Positions 22,153 to 30,925 of a stretch of 43,320 nucleotides of DNA are shown here, piece by piece (within the stretch, counting starts at the first letter, position 1; every line of letters begins with the position of its first letter). The stretch covers positions 1 to 43,320 of the forward strand of contig NZ_KI913949.1 of NCBI RefSeq assembly GCF_000332095.2, in the 5' to 3' direction. The position numbers and the translations under genes are program-made. The DNA comes from Leptolyngbya sp. PCC 6406 (GTDB lineage Bacteria; Cyanobacteriota; Cyanobacteriia; Phormidesmidales; Phormidesmidaceae). The notes below the pieces were generated by a model that did not search any database, was not told the origin of the DNA, and saw only the letters and a program-made list of their open reading frames with translations.

Positions 22153-23103
22153 CTAGAGAATTTCCAGGCTCACCTGATCCGCCGTGGGGGGGGGCAGGTG
22201 GGGTTGCTTGGGGTGGATGCGGATGATGAAGGCTGCTTTGCGATCCAGGGGTTTCGTTACCTGCTGAGCCTTCCGCAGGGGATACCAGTCCAGGGGAAAA
22301 CAAAAGCGATTATAGAGGCTGAAGAAAATGTCGTGGGTGGCCACCAGTTCCGGGGCGAACTGGATGGACAGGGATTCTCCCCGCTTCAGGGCTCCGTAGT
22401 GGAATTGGGTTTCTGGGTTGGGCACCGGCAGAAACACATCTCGCACGAATTGCTGCGGCAAAAGCTGCCGATAGCGCAACAACGGGTAAACATAGCCATT
22501 CAGGCCGCGATGAATCAGCCCTTGGCGGTGGATCAGATCGCGGTAGAACCGATTGGCATCGGGAGGAGCCGCTATGGATTTCTCCGCCAACGCTGCCTCC
22601 CCATCAACCCGAATCTCCGGCAGGGTGACGGGATCGGCCCAGTGGTAGTGGCGCAGCCCCACCAGGTAGCGTCCGGGGGGCAGGGCCACGGTTTCCCATT
22701 CCTGATCTCCAGAAACACTGAGGGAACTGATGCTGGCGAGGGTTTGGTAATCCTTGAGGGTGTAGAAAACTGCTGTCCAACTGGGGGTGCTGCGGCTAAT
22801 GGTGGCGATATTGAGGCTGAGGGAGGTTTCAACGGTGAATGGACCTGCGATCGCAATTAGGGAATGGAGGTTCCACCGGGCGCGACTCATGGCCCACAGT
22901 AGCTTGATGGGTTTCGCCAAAAATTCCGCCGACACCACCTGCCACTGAGGCGTTTCCTGCTTATTGAGAGGACTGTAGTAGCGGCTGAGGTTCGTCAAGG
23001 TCCACCGCAGCACCCGAGAGAAACCAAAGGACAAGAGCCCCAAGGGCATTTCCCATAGGGCATCTAGATCAACGGAAGAATGGGGCGGTGGGGATTTCAT
23101 CAT
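22153..23103 (-). CDS. DUF6208-like cyanobacterial protein
   Basis: The 316-residue protein starts MMKSPPPHSSVDLDALWEMP. It has an amphipathic front (LGLLSFGFSRVLRWTLTNLS), a beta-rich middle that includes ALPPGRYLVGLRHYHW, and a C-terminal block with VRDVFLPVPNPETQFHYGAL and LVATHDIFFSLYNRF. This order fits a cyanobacterial family I recall as DUF6208; the assignment is from memory of the pattern. No catalytic motif is apparent. The gene is followed after 25 nt by a dispersed repeat and preceded by a MITE, so its flanks have been reshaped. Confidence 0.65.
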   Translation of the reverse strand: MMKSPPPHSSVDLDALWEMPLGLLSFGFSRVLRWTLTNLSRYYSPLNKQETPQWQVVSAEFLAKPIKLLWAMSRARWNLHSLIAIAGPFTVETSLSLNIATISRSTPSWTAVFYTLKDYQTLASISSLSVSGDQEWETVALPPGRYLVGLRHYHWADPVTLPEIRVDGEAALAEKSIAAPPDANRFYRDLIHRQGLIHRGLNGYVYPLLRYRQLLPQQFVRDVFLPVPNPETQFHYGALKRGESLSIQFAPELVATHDIFFSLYNRFCFPLDWYPLRKAQQVTKPLDRKAAFIIRIHPKQPHLPPPTADQVSLEIL

Positions 23104-23146
23104 GGCTTTAGAGTGAGTCAGCGCTGTTTTCCAGAATAGCCCTGTG

Positions 23147-23355
23147 CACGACTTGGAAGGTTACAGAGCACCGAGCCCGTTGACTGCTGGCTGAGCGGAG
23201 TCGTTCGCGCAGCGTCTCCCGAAGGGAGAAAGCCAGCCACACCACCGGGGTCCTGCCGTTCCCTTCGACTCCGCTCAGGGAACTGGATGTCTGCATGGAA
23301 ACAACGACATGGCAAACTTTTCAGCTCGTTTCAAGACATAACCTTCCAAGTTGTG
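23147..23355. mobile_element. MITE copy 2, same family as 16811-17094
   Basis: CACGACTTGGAAGGTTA at 23147-23163 faces TAACCTTCCAAGTTGTG at 23339-23355 (one mismatch). At 209 bp it lacks two internal segments present in copy 1 and contains CCCTTCGACTCCGCTCAGGG in their place. No clear target duplication is seen. It occupies the gap between the DUF6208-like and DUF4912 genes. Confidence 0.8.
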
Positions 23356-23379
23356 CCCGTACCCGGTAGGTAGAAACGC

Positions 23380-23405
23380 AAAAAAGGCGCAGCCGGAGCC
23401 GCGCC
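23380..23405 (-). terminator. Rho-independent terminator of the DUF4912 gene
   Basis: Read on the minus strand, GGCGCGGCTCCGGCTGCGCC forms an eight-pair stem with one G-U pair and is followed by TTTTTT. It lies about 30 nt after the stop at 23437. Confidence 0.85.
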
Positions 23406-23436
23406 TTTGTCAGGTTAGGTTAGCGGGTTAAGCAAC

Positions 23437-24660
23437 CTACACCAGCCACTCTTCCACCGCTTCCGCCTTGGTATTGGTCCGGCGGTGGGGGGTTTCGCGG
23501 TTGAACTTCATGTGGATGGCCCGGTTCTGCTCGCCATCGGCAGCTACCGCCAGAATGGGGAAGTCGATCAGCCCATCCTGGAAGGACATCTGGAAACGGA
23601 AGGTGCCATCGGGGCTGAGCTGGATCGGCTTGCCGCCAATGGTAACGGTGGCATCGGGTTCCGTGGCTCCGTATACGATCAGTTCTGCGTCGGCCACTAG
23701 CCAGAATTTGCGGGGACGGATGGGGACAGCGGAGGCAGAGAAGCCCAGGCCCGCACCCGACATCGTCAAGCCCGATGCCGTGGGAATCGCCCACATGCCC
23801 ACCCCAGAGGGGAAGACATAGGAGCTGACCGCCTGCTCGGGAACCTGCTGCATGGAACCAAATAGAGACCCGGCAACCCGCTGCGCCTCGGCTCCCTGGG
23901 CCATGCCAAAGATTTCCTCGTAGATGGGGTTGCTGGCGGTGACCTTGCGGCTGGGGGGCGTCAGGGTGATGAGGGTCTTACCGCGCAGATCCTGATCCCA
24001 GCCCACGGTGATGAATTCATCTTCTACCCAGTCGGAGGGGTAGACCGGGGGAATATGGACGACGGCGGAACGGGCCAACACTAGCCAGCGCCCGTCATTA
24101 CACACATAGCCAATCTCCACGGCATAGTCGCGATCGCTGACGGGGATAGGCAAATACCATTCCCGTGCCAGCTCATCACACTCGTACTGTTGCAGGCTGT
24201 GGGGAGCCTGGGAGTTGATGTCGATATCGGTCACGTCGTAGAACCGCAGGGCCAGACGGGCACCCCCCTGGCGACGCAGTTCCTCTTTGTGGTCGTTGGG
24301 GATATCCCAGTAGGCATAGGCCCATTGCGGGTCGCGGGGCATCAGCACGACGCGGCTCTCGCCGTAGCCAGAGGGCAGTTCCCCCAGTCCCTCATCCACA
24401 GAAGCCAACGCTTCCGGAGGTAGGGGATCGGTCACGGGGGCAAACTTAGCTGCCTCCACCTCGGTTTGCCCCTCAATCGCGGAGGTGGGGGCAGGGATAG
24501 AGGTGGTGCGGCGAACCTGAGCCGATTGAATGGATTCAATCAATTCCGTCTTGCGCATCCGGCTGTAGCGAGAGACATCTAGGTCACTGGCAATCCGGCG
24601 CAGTTGCCGGAGGGTCATATCTTCTAAGGACAAATTGGGGGACAGACTGGTTTCGGACAT
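23437..24660 (-). CDS. DUF4912 protein with N-terminal Rho_N-like domain
   Basis: The 407-residue protein opens with LEDMTLRQLRRIASDLDVSR and KTELIESIQ (about 10-48), the Rho N-terminal/SAP-like fold that binds nucleic acid in Rho. The DUF4912 domain follows (about 100-250): VVLMPRDPQWAYAYWDIPND, LALRFYDVTDIDINSQAPHS, REWYLPIPVSDRDYAVEIGY. A C-terminal Ig-like strand set (AELIVYGATEPDATVTIGG and PDGTFRFQMSF) completes it. There is no export signal. The combination is common in cyanobacteria but its function is unknown. It is single, with its own terminator, and has a 514-bp upstream region. Confidence 0.88.
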   Translation of the reverse strand: MSETSLSPNLSLEDMTLRQLRRIASDLDVSRYSRMRKTELIESIQSAQVRRTTSIPAPTSAIEGQTEVEAAKFAPVTDPLPPEALASVDEGLGELPSGYGESRVVLMPRDPQWAYAYWDIPNDHKEELRRQGGARLALRFYDVTDIDINSQAPHSLQQYECDELAREWYLPIPVSDRDYAVEIGYVCNDGRWLVLARSAVVHIPPVYPSDWVEDEFITVGWDQDLRGKTLITLTPPSRKVTASNPIYEEIFGMAQGAEAQRVAGSLFGSMQQVPEQAVSSYVFPSGVGMWAIPTASGLTMSGAGLGFSASAVPIRPRKFWLVADAELIVYGATEPDATVTIGGKPIQLSPDGTFRFQMSFQDGLIDFPILAVAADGEQNRAIHMKFNRETPHRRTNTKAEAVEEWLV

Positions 24661-25174
24661 TGGGGACTCTCCTCAACTGCAACAGTCATTGAAATGGGCG
24701 TCGAAACGGGGCAATATCCGGGGGCGCATCCCTGGATGGGGATCACGCTGCAACCTTGGGGATCACAGGTTGGCCTTACTATGCCAGAAAGCCCTTCTGG
24801 GATCAAGGGGCGAAAAGGCTTGATATACGGCCTTTCAGCCCAGATCAACCAAACGTCGTCCCTCTGGGGGATCGCAATGTCATGATCTCATGACTTATGG
24901 AGATCGTTGTAATTGCATATGTCACGAAAACAGGACTTTTTGATCTCCAGAGAAATTTATCCTCAACCCTGGCCATAGATCTCGGCATAGATCGCCACTT
25001 GTTCGCCCACAGTCGTAGGGGTGGGGATGAACATCTGGAGGTCCGACAAAGAACCCGTACCCTGTTCTCATGGCGACATGCAGTTGAATTGCGTACATCC
25101 CTGAGGGCACACAGCCGTTCGCCCCTACCGTGGTCGTACTGGATTGAGATGAATACCGCTAAAATATTTCGACC
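24661..25174. other. Intergenic region with an operator-like inverted repeat
   Basis: No gene is visible in this 514-bp space between two minus-strand genes. GTCATGA-TC-TCATGAC at 24879-24894 is a clean inverted repeat, about 220 bp upstream of the DUF4912 start and so a possible operator. The CHAT gene ends at 25175; no convincing T-run terminator for it was found in this stretch. Confidence 0.4.
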
Positions 25175-28100
25175 CTAAAGGGGTCGCCAATTCCCCGCCA
25201 GCACAAACGCTGCCCAATAATAGGGATGGCTATATTCCTCGGACTGAATCAACTCCAACTGCACCGCCCGCAGGGCTTCGCTGCGACCCATACCGCTGAG
25301 TAATTTTTCGTAATACCGGGCCATCAGGCTTTGGGTGCCGAAGTCATCCACCTGCCACAGGCTCAGCAACTGGGTCTCCGCGCCCGCAATCCCAAAAGCC
25401 CGCCGCAGACCATAGACTCCCTCGCCGTTGTTCACATCTCCCAAGCCGGTGTCACAGGCGGATAGCACGACCAACTGGGTACCGAATAGGTTCAACTGGG
25501 AAGCTTCTAGGGCGGTCAGTACCCCATCTTCGCCGCCACTGGCACGGGTATTGAATCCGGCCAGGGCAAGGCCCGATCGCAGTAGGGGATTTTCCACTTG
25601 GGCGGCTAACTGGGCCGGGGCAACACCACCCCCACCGGAGCCACTGGCGGAGACTACGGCAATGTCGCCACGACTGGTTTCTAGGGCGGTGCGATCTACG
25701 TTTTCCAAGAAGAAGCCATGGGTCGCAATATGGAGAATGCGGGGGGACTGCACCTCCTTCAGGGCGTTCTCGGTGGCCTGGTCACCTGCCAGAAGTACGG
25801 GATTGGTGAAGAGAGGCTGAATAGCTGCCAATTCCGCCTCCGTCCCCGGCAGTGGCCCAAACCGCAATTGCCCCAGCACCGTGGCCCGCTGGTTGTCGCC
25901 GCGACTACTGGCAATCTGCACGGTGGGGTCAGCCGTGTCGTAGTTGGGATTGCCCACTAGGACAGCGGGGTTGCGGCTGGGGGGGACGACCCCGAAGCGC
26001 ACCAGGTCGCGGCCTGTATTGAGGTAGCTGATCTGGTATTGCTCAACTAAGTAGGTCGCTGAGCGTTCCCGGCTCGCGCCCTGAGCGGAGTCGAAGGGAG
26101 CGGAGTCGAAGGGAGCAGTCGCGGGCAATGCCTCAAAGGGCAGCAGATTCAGTTGGCCATCGGGGGAAATCAGCAAATGCTCTCGCCCCTGGAGGTGGGG
26201 GGCGATGGGGTCAAAGACCAATGCCTTGAGGGTGTCGGTAACGGTGTCAATACGATCGCGGCTTACTTGTACAGTGATGGCCGCTGTCCCCCGAAAATCA
26301 GCACGGGTATCTTGCAGTAGGCCCACAAAGGACAGGACAGCGGCATCAATCTCGGCAGCGTCGCCCAAATCCACCGCTTGGATGCGGCCATCGGGGAAGA
26401 GCAGGTAGGCGGCGTAACGGGCTGTACCGAAGTTGTTGTTCGCAGCCGTGGCATCAAAGGGTCGATAGCGAACGTACTCCACGAGAACGCCTTTGGTGGG
26501 GATCTGGGCCTGAACGGCGGCGATATCAACGGGGGTAGTTTCGACGCGGAAGGTGGCGCTGCGGCGGGCCAGGGTGGCTTCGAGTTGGGTGGCCTGGGCT
26601 TCTAGCTCCGCCAACCGAGCCCGGTATTGCTCAGGGGGGAGGTTTTCGGGGGGATTGAAGGTGAGATTGGCCAGTTGTCGCTGGGTGTCTGTGAGTTGGG
26701 CTAGGGTGGCTTGGTCATCGGGGGTGAGGTTTTGCCGCAGCCGTTGCAGGCTATCGGTACCGGCATCGAGGATGCGGCCTTTGCGCCGTAGCAGGGTGGT
26801 CAGGGCCAGTTCTGCTGCTTCGGGGGAGTCGGGAGCTGATTGGATGTTGAGGGAAATGGGTTGCTGGCCAGTACCCGATATCGTGGCCACATAGGCTTGG
26901 CGCTGGGTCTCGGGCAACGTCGTCAGGTTCAGATCCAGGTGCCACTCTTCAATGTCAAGCCCCTGACTGAGAAACATCACCGCCTCTCCATCGAGACCCT
27001 GGGCTTGGTACAGCGCGGCCAGGTTGTTGAGGCTGGTGGCCACATCGGGATGGCGATTCCCCAACTGCTCACGAAAGGTGGCGAGAGATTCTTGGTAGAG
27101 GGGTTCGGCCTCCCCATAGCGCCCCTGGGCACGGTACAGCCCCGCCAGGTTGTTGAGGCTGGTGGCCACATCGGGATGGCGATTCCCCAACTGCTCACGG
27201 CGGATGGCGAGGGATTCTTGGTAGAGGGGTTCGGCCTCCCCATAGCGCCTCTGGGCTTGGTACAGGCTTGCCAAGTTGTTGAGGCTGCTGGCTACATCGG
27301 GATGGCTTTCTCCTAATTGCTCACGAAGGATAGCCAGGGATTCTTGATAGAGGGGTTCGGCCTCCCCATAGCGCCCCTGGGCTTGGTACAGCGAGGCTAG
27401 GTTGTTGAGGCTGGTGGCCACATCGGGATGGCGATTCCCCCACTGCTCACGGCGGATGTCGAGGGCTTCTTGATAGAGGGGTTCGGCCTCCCCATAGCGT
27501 CCCTGGGCACGGTACAGCCCCGCTAGGTTGTTGAGGCTGGTGGCCACATCGGGATGGCGATTCCCCCACTGCTCGCGGTATATGTCGAGGGCTTCTTGGT
27601 AGAGGGGTTCGGCCTCCCCATAGCGTCCCTGGGCACGGTACAGCGAGGCCAAGTTGTTGAGGCTGGTGGCCACATTGGGATGGCGCTCTCCCAACTGCTC
27701 ACGGCGGATGTCGAGGGCTTCTTGATAGAGGGGTTCGGCCTCCCCATAGCGTCCCTGGGCACGGTACAGCCCCGCTAGGTTGTTGAGGCTGGTGGCCACA
27801 TCGGGATGGCGATTCCCCCACTGCTCACGAAGGATGGCGAGGGATTCTTGGAAGAGGGGTTCAACCTCCCCATAGCGCCCCTGGTCTTGGTACAGCAAGG
27901 CCAGGTTGTTGAGGCTGGTGGCCACATCGGGATGGCGATTCCCCAACTGCTCATGGCGGATGTCGAGGGCTTCTTGGAAGAGGAGTTCGGCCTCCCCATA
28001 GCGCCCCTGGTCTTGGTACAGCAAGGCCAGGTTGTTGAGGCTGGTGGCCACATCGGGATGGCGATTCCCCAACTGCTCATGGCGGATGTCGAGGGCTTCT

Positions 28101-29377
28101 TGGAAGAGGAGTTCGGCCTCCCCATAGCGCCCCTGGGCTTGGTACAGCCCCGCTAGGTTGTTGAGGCTGGCGGCCACGTTGGGATGGCGATCCCCTAACT
28201 GCTCACGGTATATGTCGAGGGCTTCTTGGAAGAGGGGTTCGGCCTCCCCATAGCGTCCCTGGGCTTGGTACAGGTTTGCCAGACCGATGAGGCTGGTGGC
28301 CACAGAGGGATGGCGATTCCCCCACTGCTCACGGTATATGTCGAGGGCTTCTTGGAAGAGGGGTTCGGCCTCCCCATAGCGCCCCTGGTCTTGGTACAGC
28401 CCCGCTAGGTTGTTGAGGCTGGCGGCCATATCGGGATGGCGATCCCCCAACTGCTCACGGTATATGTCGAGGGCTTCTTGGAAGAGGGGTTCGGCCTCCC
28501 CATAGCGCCCCTGGTCTTGGTACAGCCCCGCTAGGTTGTTGAGGCTGGTGGCCACAGAGGGATGGCGCTCTCCCAACTGCTCATGGCGGATGGCCAGGGA
28601 TTCTTGGAAGAGGGGTTCGGCCTCCCCATAGCGCCCTTGGTTAAGGTACAGCAAGGCCAGGTTGTTAAGGCTGGTGGCCACATCGGGATGGCGATCCCCC
28701 AACTGCTCACGACGGATGTCGAGGGATTCTTGGTGGAGGGGTTCCACCTCCCCATAGCGCCCTTGGGCACGGTACAGCTCGGCCAGGTTGTTAAGGCTGG
28801 TGGCCACAGCGGGATGGCGATCCCCCAACTGCTCACGGCGGATGTCGAGGGATTCTTGGTAGAGGGGTTCGGCCTCCATATATCGCCCTGCTCGGTAGAG
28901 TTCAATAGCTCCCTGGTTCAGGGTGGTGGCTCGATCTAGAGCATCACTTTGTTCAGTGGTAGAGCTACTGCCCTGCCACTGGAGGCGATAGGAGTTGATC
29001 TCATTCGTACCAGTCCCTGCAACACCAATGGCATAGCTGCCCGTGCGGGGAAGTGTGGCTTGAAGGCGAGCAGTAGCTCCTGACGCCTGCTCCAGAATTT
29101 CCCTGGTTTCAGGGTCAAAAAGCACCAACAGCGCCGCGAAGCCATCGGTCGTGAGTTCAATGGTGAGGGTGTCACCCGCATTGCCCTGAATCGTATGGTA
29201 ATTAACGCGGCGACCACTCTCCAGGGTGGTGCTATTCTCATCCAGTTGCCCAGTGATGGTAGTGGGGTTGGCCTGGGCTAGGGTGACGGGTGCTGCTTGC
29301 GGGGGCAGGGCTGCGGCTCCCGGTGCCCACAGCAGACCTGCCATCATCCATGCCGCCCATTGCCGTTGTCGTGCCAT
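25175..29377 (-). CDS. Secreted PPC-TPR-CHAT protein (caspase-like protease domain)
   Basis: The 1400-residue protein has a signal peptide (MARQRQWAAWMMAGLLWAPG, cleavage after ALP or ALA). A pre-peptidase C-terminal beta domain follows (about 40-135; TLESGRRVNYHTIQG, AALLVLFDPETREIL). Fifteen consecutive 42-residue kinesin-light-chain-type TPRs run from about residue 164 to 793, then a helical region and the CHAT domain (about 1060-1400). The CHAT catalytic His (ILHIATHGFF, about 1217) and Cys (VLSACDTGLG, about 1309) are both present, so the peptidase should be active. CHAT proteins cut partner proteins; TPRs usually hold the partner. Substrate unknown. The TPR block is nearly identical between units, so copy number is probably unstable. 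Confidence 0.93.
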   Translation of the reverse strand: MARQRQWAAWMMAGLLWAPGAAALPPQAAPVTLAQANPTTITGQLDENSTTLESGRRVNYHTIQGNAGDTLTIELTTDGFAALLVLFDPETREILEQASGATARLQATLPRTGSYAIGVAGTGTNEINSYRLQWQGSSSTTEQSDALDRATTLNQGAIELYRAGRYMEAEPLYQESLDIRREQLGDRHPAVATSLNNLAELYRAQGRYGEVEPLHQESLDIRREQLGDRHPDVATSLNNLALLYLNQGRYGEAEPLFQESLAIRHEQLGERHPSVATSLNNLAGLYQDQGRYGEAEPLFQEALDIYREQLGDRHPDMAASLNNLAGLYQDQGRYGEAEPLFQEALDIYREQWGNRHPSVATSLIGLANLYQAQGRYGEAEPLFQEALDIYREQLGDRHPNVAASLNNLAGLYQAQGRYGEAELLFQEALDIRHEQLGNRHPDVATSLNNLALLYQDQGRYGEAELLFQEALDIRHEQLGNRHPDVATSLNNLALLYQDQGRYGEVEPLFQESLAILREQWGNRHPDVATSLNNLAGLYRAQGRYGEAEPLYQEALDIRREQLGERHPNVATSLNNLASLYRAQGRYGEAEPLYQEALDIYREQWGNRHPDVATSLNNLAGLYRAQGRYGEAEPLYQEALDIRREQWGNRHPDVATSLNNLASLYQAQGRYGEAEPLYQESLAILREQLGESHPDVASSLNNLASLYQAQRRYGEAEPLYQESLAIRREQLGNRHPDVATSLNNLAGLYRAQGRYGEAEPLYQESLATFREQLGNRHPDVATSLNNLAALYQAQGLDGEAVMFLSQGLDIEEWHLDLNLTTLPETQRQAYVATISGTGQQPISLNIQSAPDSPEAAELALTTLLRRKGRILDAGTDSLQRLRQNLTPDDQATLAQLTDTQRQLANLTFNPPENLPPEQYRARLAELEAQATQLEATLARRSATFRVETTPVDIAAVQAQIPTKGVLVEYVRYRPFDATAANNNFGTARYAAYLLFPDGRIQAVDLGDAAEIDAAVLSFVGLLQDTRADFRGTAAITVQVSRDRIDTVTDTLKALVFDPIAPHLQGREHLLISPDGQLNLLPFEALPATAPFDSAPFDSAQGASRERSATYLVEQYQISYLNTGRDLVRFGVVPPSRNPAVLVGNPNYDTADPTVQIASSRGDNQRATVLGQLRFGPLPGTEAELAAIQPLFTNPVLLAGDQATENALKEVQSPRILHIATHGFFLENVDRTALETSRGDIAVVSASGSGGGGVAPAQLAAQVENPLLRSGLALAGFNTRASGGEDGVLTALEASQLNLFGTQLVVLSACDTGLGDVNNGEGVYGLRRAFGIAGAETQLLSLWQVDDFGTQSLMARYYEKLLSGMGRSEALRAVQLELIQSEEYSHPYYWAAFVLAGNWRPL
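26079..26115. repeat. In-frame insertion of a GAGCGGAGTCGAAGGG repeat in the CHAT gene
   Basis: CCCTGAGCGGAGTCGAAGGG plus a second 15-bp unit (26086-26100 and 26101-26115) encodes the unusual PFDSAPFDSAQG. The same 20-mer, inverted, is in the MITE at 23147-23355 (CCCTTCGACTCCGCTCAGGG). It sits in a loop between FEALPATA and the YLVEQYQISYLN strand. Confidence 0.7.
26999..28888 (-). repeat. Tandem array of 15 x 126-bp TPR-coding repeats
   Basis: Each 126-bp unit encodes one 42-residue TPR with consensus GRYGEAEPLxQExLxIxREQ, then xGxRHPDVATSLNNLAxLYxAQ. Units 7 and 8 (about 27896-28147) are identical at DNA level over a full period, showing a recent duplication. Units differ mainly at the same few codons, as expected under gene conversion. 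Confidence 0.9.
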
Positions 29378-29560
29378 TGGTTTCCCCCTAGGTCCTCTCC
29401 GTAAAGTACCTATTTCCCCGCCCCGCCCACCTATTCACCACCCGTCTCTTTAGATTTCCCGCCAGCCACCCCGTAGACTGGGTCAAACGAAGTGAGACCC
29501 AGCAGATCAAGGGGCTGAAACCCGCTATGCTCAGGATGAATCGCTGCCAGCACTGCCCAA

Positions 29561-29942
29561 ATGCCTACACTGTTGATCATTGGGCCATATCGGTTCTTTT
29601 GCTACGCCGGAGATCGTGACGAACCCCCCCACGTCCATGTTGAGAGGATGTTTTAAAAGTCACATTTGTCATTCCGAGAGTAGCGAAGCGGAACGAGGAA
29701 TCTAGGCTTTGGGCCGCTACACCGAGATGCTTCACTACGCTATCGCTCCATTCAGCATGACATTGGATACTTCTCAAACATCCTCTGAGCGTGACCAAGC
29801 GGAGGCCAAGTTTTGGCTAACTCCAGTTCGACTCCACAGCAATAAGGGGTTTAGTCGCAAAGAAATCAACCGTATTCAGAAGCAAGTCGAAGAGAATCAA
29901 GAGCAATTATTGGAGGGCTGGCATGACTTCTTTAATGGTTGA
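29561..29942 (+). pseudogene. DUF4160 gene interrupted by a MITE
   Basis: The 5' part (29561-29643) reads MPTLLIIGPYRFFCYAGDRD then EPPHVHVE, the invariant opening of DUF4160. The 3' part resumes at 29786 with ERDQAEAKFWLTPVRLHSNK and NRIQKQVEENQEQLLEGWHD. A 142-bp element lies between them and introduces a stop. Excising it with one TGA copy gives a seamless frame (HVHVERDQAEAKFW), about 79 residues, the family length. DUF4160 genes usually form a pair with DUF2442, as here. The gene is dead in this genome unless excision occurs. Confidence 0.85.
29641..29788. mobile_element. 142-bp MITE with 10-bp TIRs and TGA duplication
   Basis: GAGGATGTTT (29644-29653) is the inverse of AAACATCCTC (29776-29785). 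TGA flanks it at 29641-29643 and 29786-29788. The interior includes TGTCATTCCGAG and GCGGAACGAGGAATCTAGG. There is no transposase. It splits the DUF4160 gene. Confidence 0.8.
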
Positions 29943-30231
29943 CTTAAAGGACATTCCCACCATTCAGTCAGTCGAGATCACTGATGACACCTTATCCGTT
30001 GATCTTGTAGATGGCTGGACGATTTCTGTGCCGATCGCGTGGTATCCACGGCTGTTGCAGGGGTCTCCCAAAGAGCGCCAGGATTGGCGATTTATTGGTC
30101 ATGGCGCAGGAATTCATTGGAATCAGCTTGATGAAGACATCAGTGTCAAAAATCTGATTCTGGGTCAGCCCTCAGGAGAGAGCCAACCATCATTTCAGCG
30201 ATGGCTGAGTCAACGTCAAGCAGCAAACTGA
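29923..30231 (+). CDS. DUF2442 protein
   Basis: The 102-residue protein starts MTSLMVDLKDIPTIQSVEIT and has the family core: DDTLSVDLVDGWTISVPIAW, YPRLLQGSPKERQDWRFIG and GIHWNQLDEDISVKNLI. The ATG lies 20 nt inside the end of the DUF4160 frame, the typical coupled arrangement. The pair behaves genomically like a toxin-antitoxin or mobile-associated module, with function not proven. Its partner is broken by a MITE, so this half is now orphaned and may be translated from another transcript start. Confidence 0.88.
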   Translation: MTSLMVDLKDIPTIQSVEITDDTLSVDLVDGWTISVPIAWYPRLLQGSPKERQDWRFIGHGAGIHWNQLDEDISVKNLILGQPSGESQPSFQRWLSQRQAAN

Positions 30232-30308
30232 GAAATAGCAAGCCCTGCGCCACTTGGCAGAAGGTGATGCCGTGTGATCATTTCCATGCCTTATAGCTCC
30301 ACCTCACC

Positions 30309-30557
30309 CTAAGCCGCATCCGACTCAATCGGCTTAACCGTGAGGGTCAGCCTCACCGACTTCAGCACAGCCATCAAATTAACCAGCGTCGGGTTCCCCT
30401 GATCCGACAACATCTTGTAAAGACTCTGGCGATTGAGTTGGGTAATCTCAGCCAGTACCCCAATGCCCCCATGGGCAGCCGTCACATAGCGCAGTGCCGT
30501 CAAAAACTCCTCAATGGAGCCGCCCGCGATCGCGGTCGAGAGATATTCCGCCGCCAC
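30309..30557 (-). pseudogene. HI1420-type addiction-module antitoxin, N-terminus lost
   Basis: The frame encodes VAAEYLSTAIAGGSIEEFLT, the helix-turn-helix LAEITQLNRQSLYKMLSDQG and the complete C-terminus NPTLVNLMAVLKSVRLTLTV. The first ATG-containing exon-like segment (MTIPENYDDLL in the sister copy at 31856-32062) is missing: homology stops at 30582 and a TAG lies just upstream. Only a GTG in VAAEYL could restart it. The DNA-binding half is intact, so a shortened protein might still bind DNA. No HI1419-type toxin lies next to it. Confidence 0.7.
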
Positions 30558-30634
30558 CTCTACATCCTGTAATTCCTCAATTGCTGATGGCTAGGGCATT
30601 GTCACTCCAGCATCCTGAGGTGTTATGAAATGCT

Positions 30635-30925
30635 CTAAATATCAACTAATTCTATTTGCAGGCGTTTACCCAAAATAGTTGCGGCCCGCTCCAGGGTTTT
30701 CAGTGTCACGGACGTATTGACAGGATCTAGTAACCGATTTAGAGAAGAACGACTGGTATTCATGGAAGTGGCCATTTGGGACTTGCTCAACCCTTTACGG
30801 TTCATTTCTTGCAAGATTTGCCATGCCAAAACGCGCTTGAGTGCGATTGCATTTACCTCTGCCAAGATTCCCTCCTCCTCTAGCCAATCATCTAAAGAAG
30901 AGCCAATACAGGGACTATTCATCAT
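30635..30925 (-). CDS. HigA-type XRE antitoxin
   Basis: The 96-residue protein ends in a clear XRE helix-turn-helix: MNRKGLSKSQMATSMNTSRS followed by LNRLLDPVNTSVTLKTLERA. The N-terminal acidic part (SLDDWLEEEGILAEVNAIAL) is suited to binding the toxin. Its ATG overlaps the toxin stop (TAATG), toxin-first as in higBA. It should neutralise the toxin and repress the operon promoter upstream of 31272. The family assignment is good, exact subfamily open. Confidence 0.85.
   Translation of the reverse strand: MMNSPCIGSSLDDWLEEEGILAEVNAIALKRVLAWQILQEMNRKGLSKSQMATSMNTSRSSLNRLLDPVNTSVTLKTLERAATILGKRLQIELVDI

Noticed and set aside
26999..28888. Long repetitive region, candidate CRISPR array or repeated plus-strand proteins
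   Set aside because: Period is 126 bp without variable spacers, and the minus strand encodes canonical TPRs. The plus-strand open frames are mirror images of the TPR codons.
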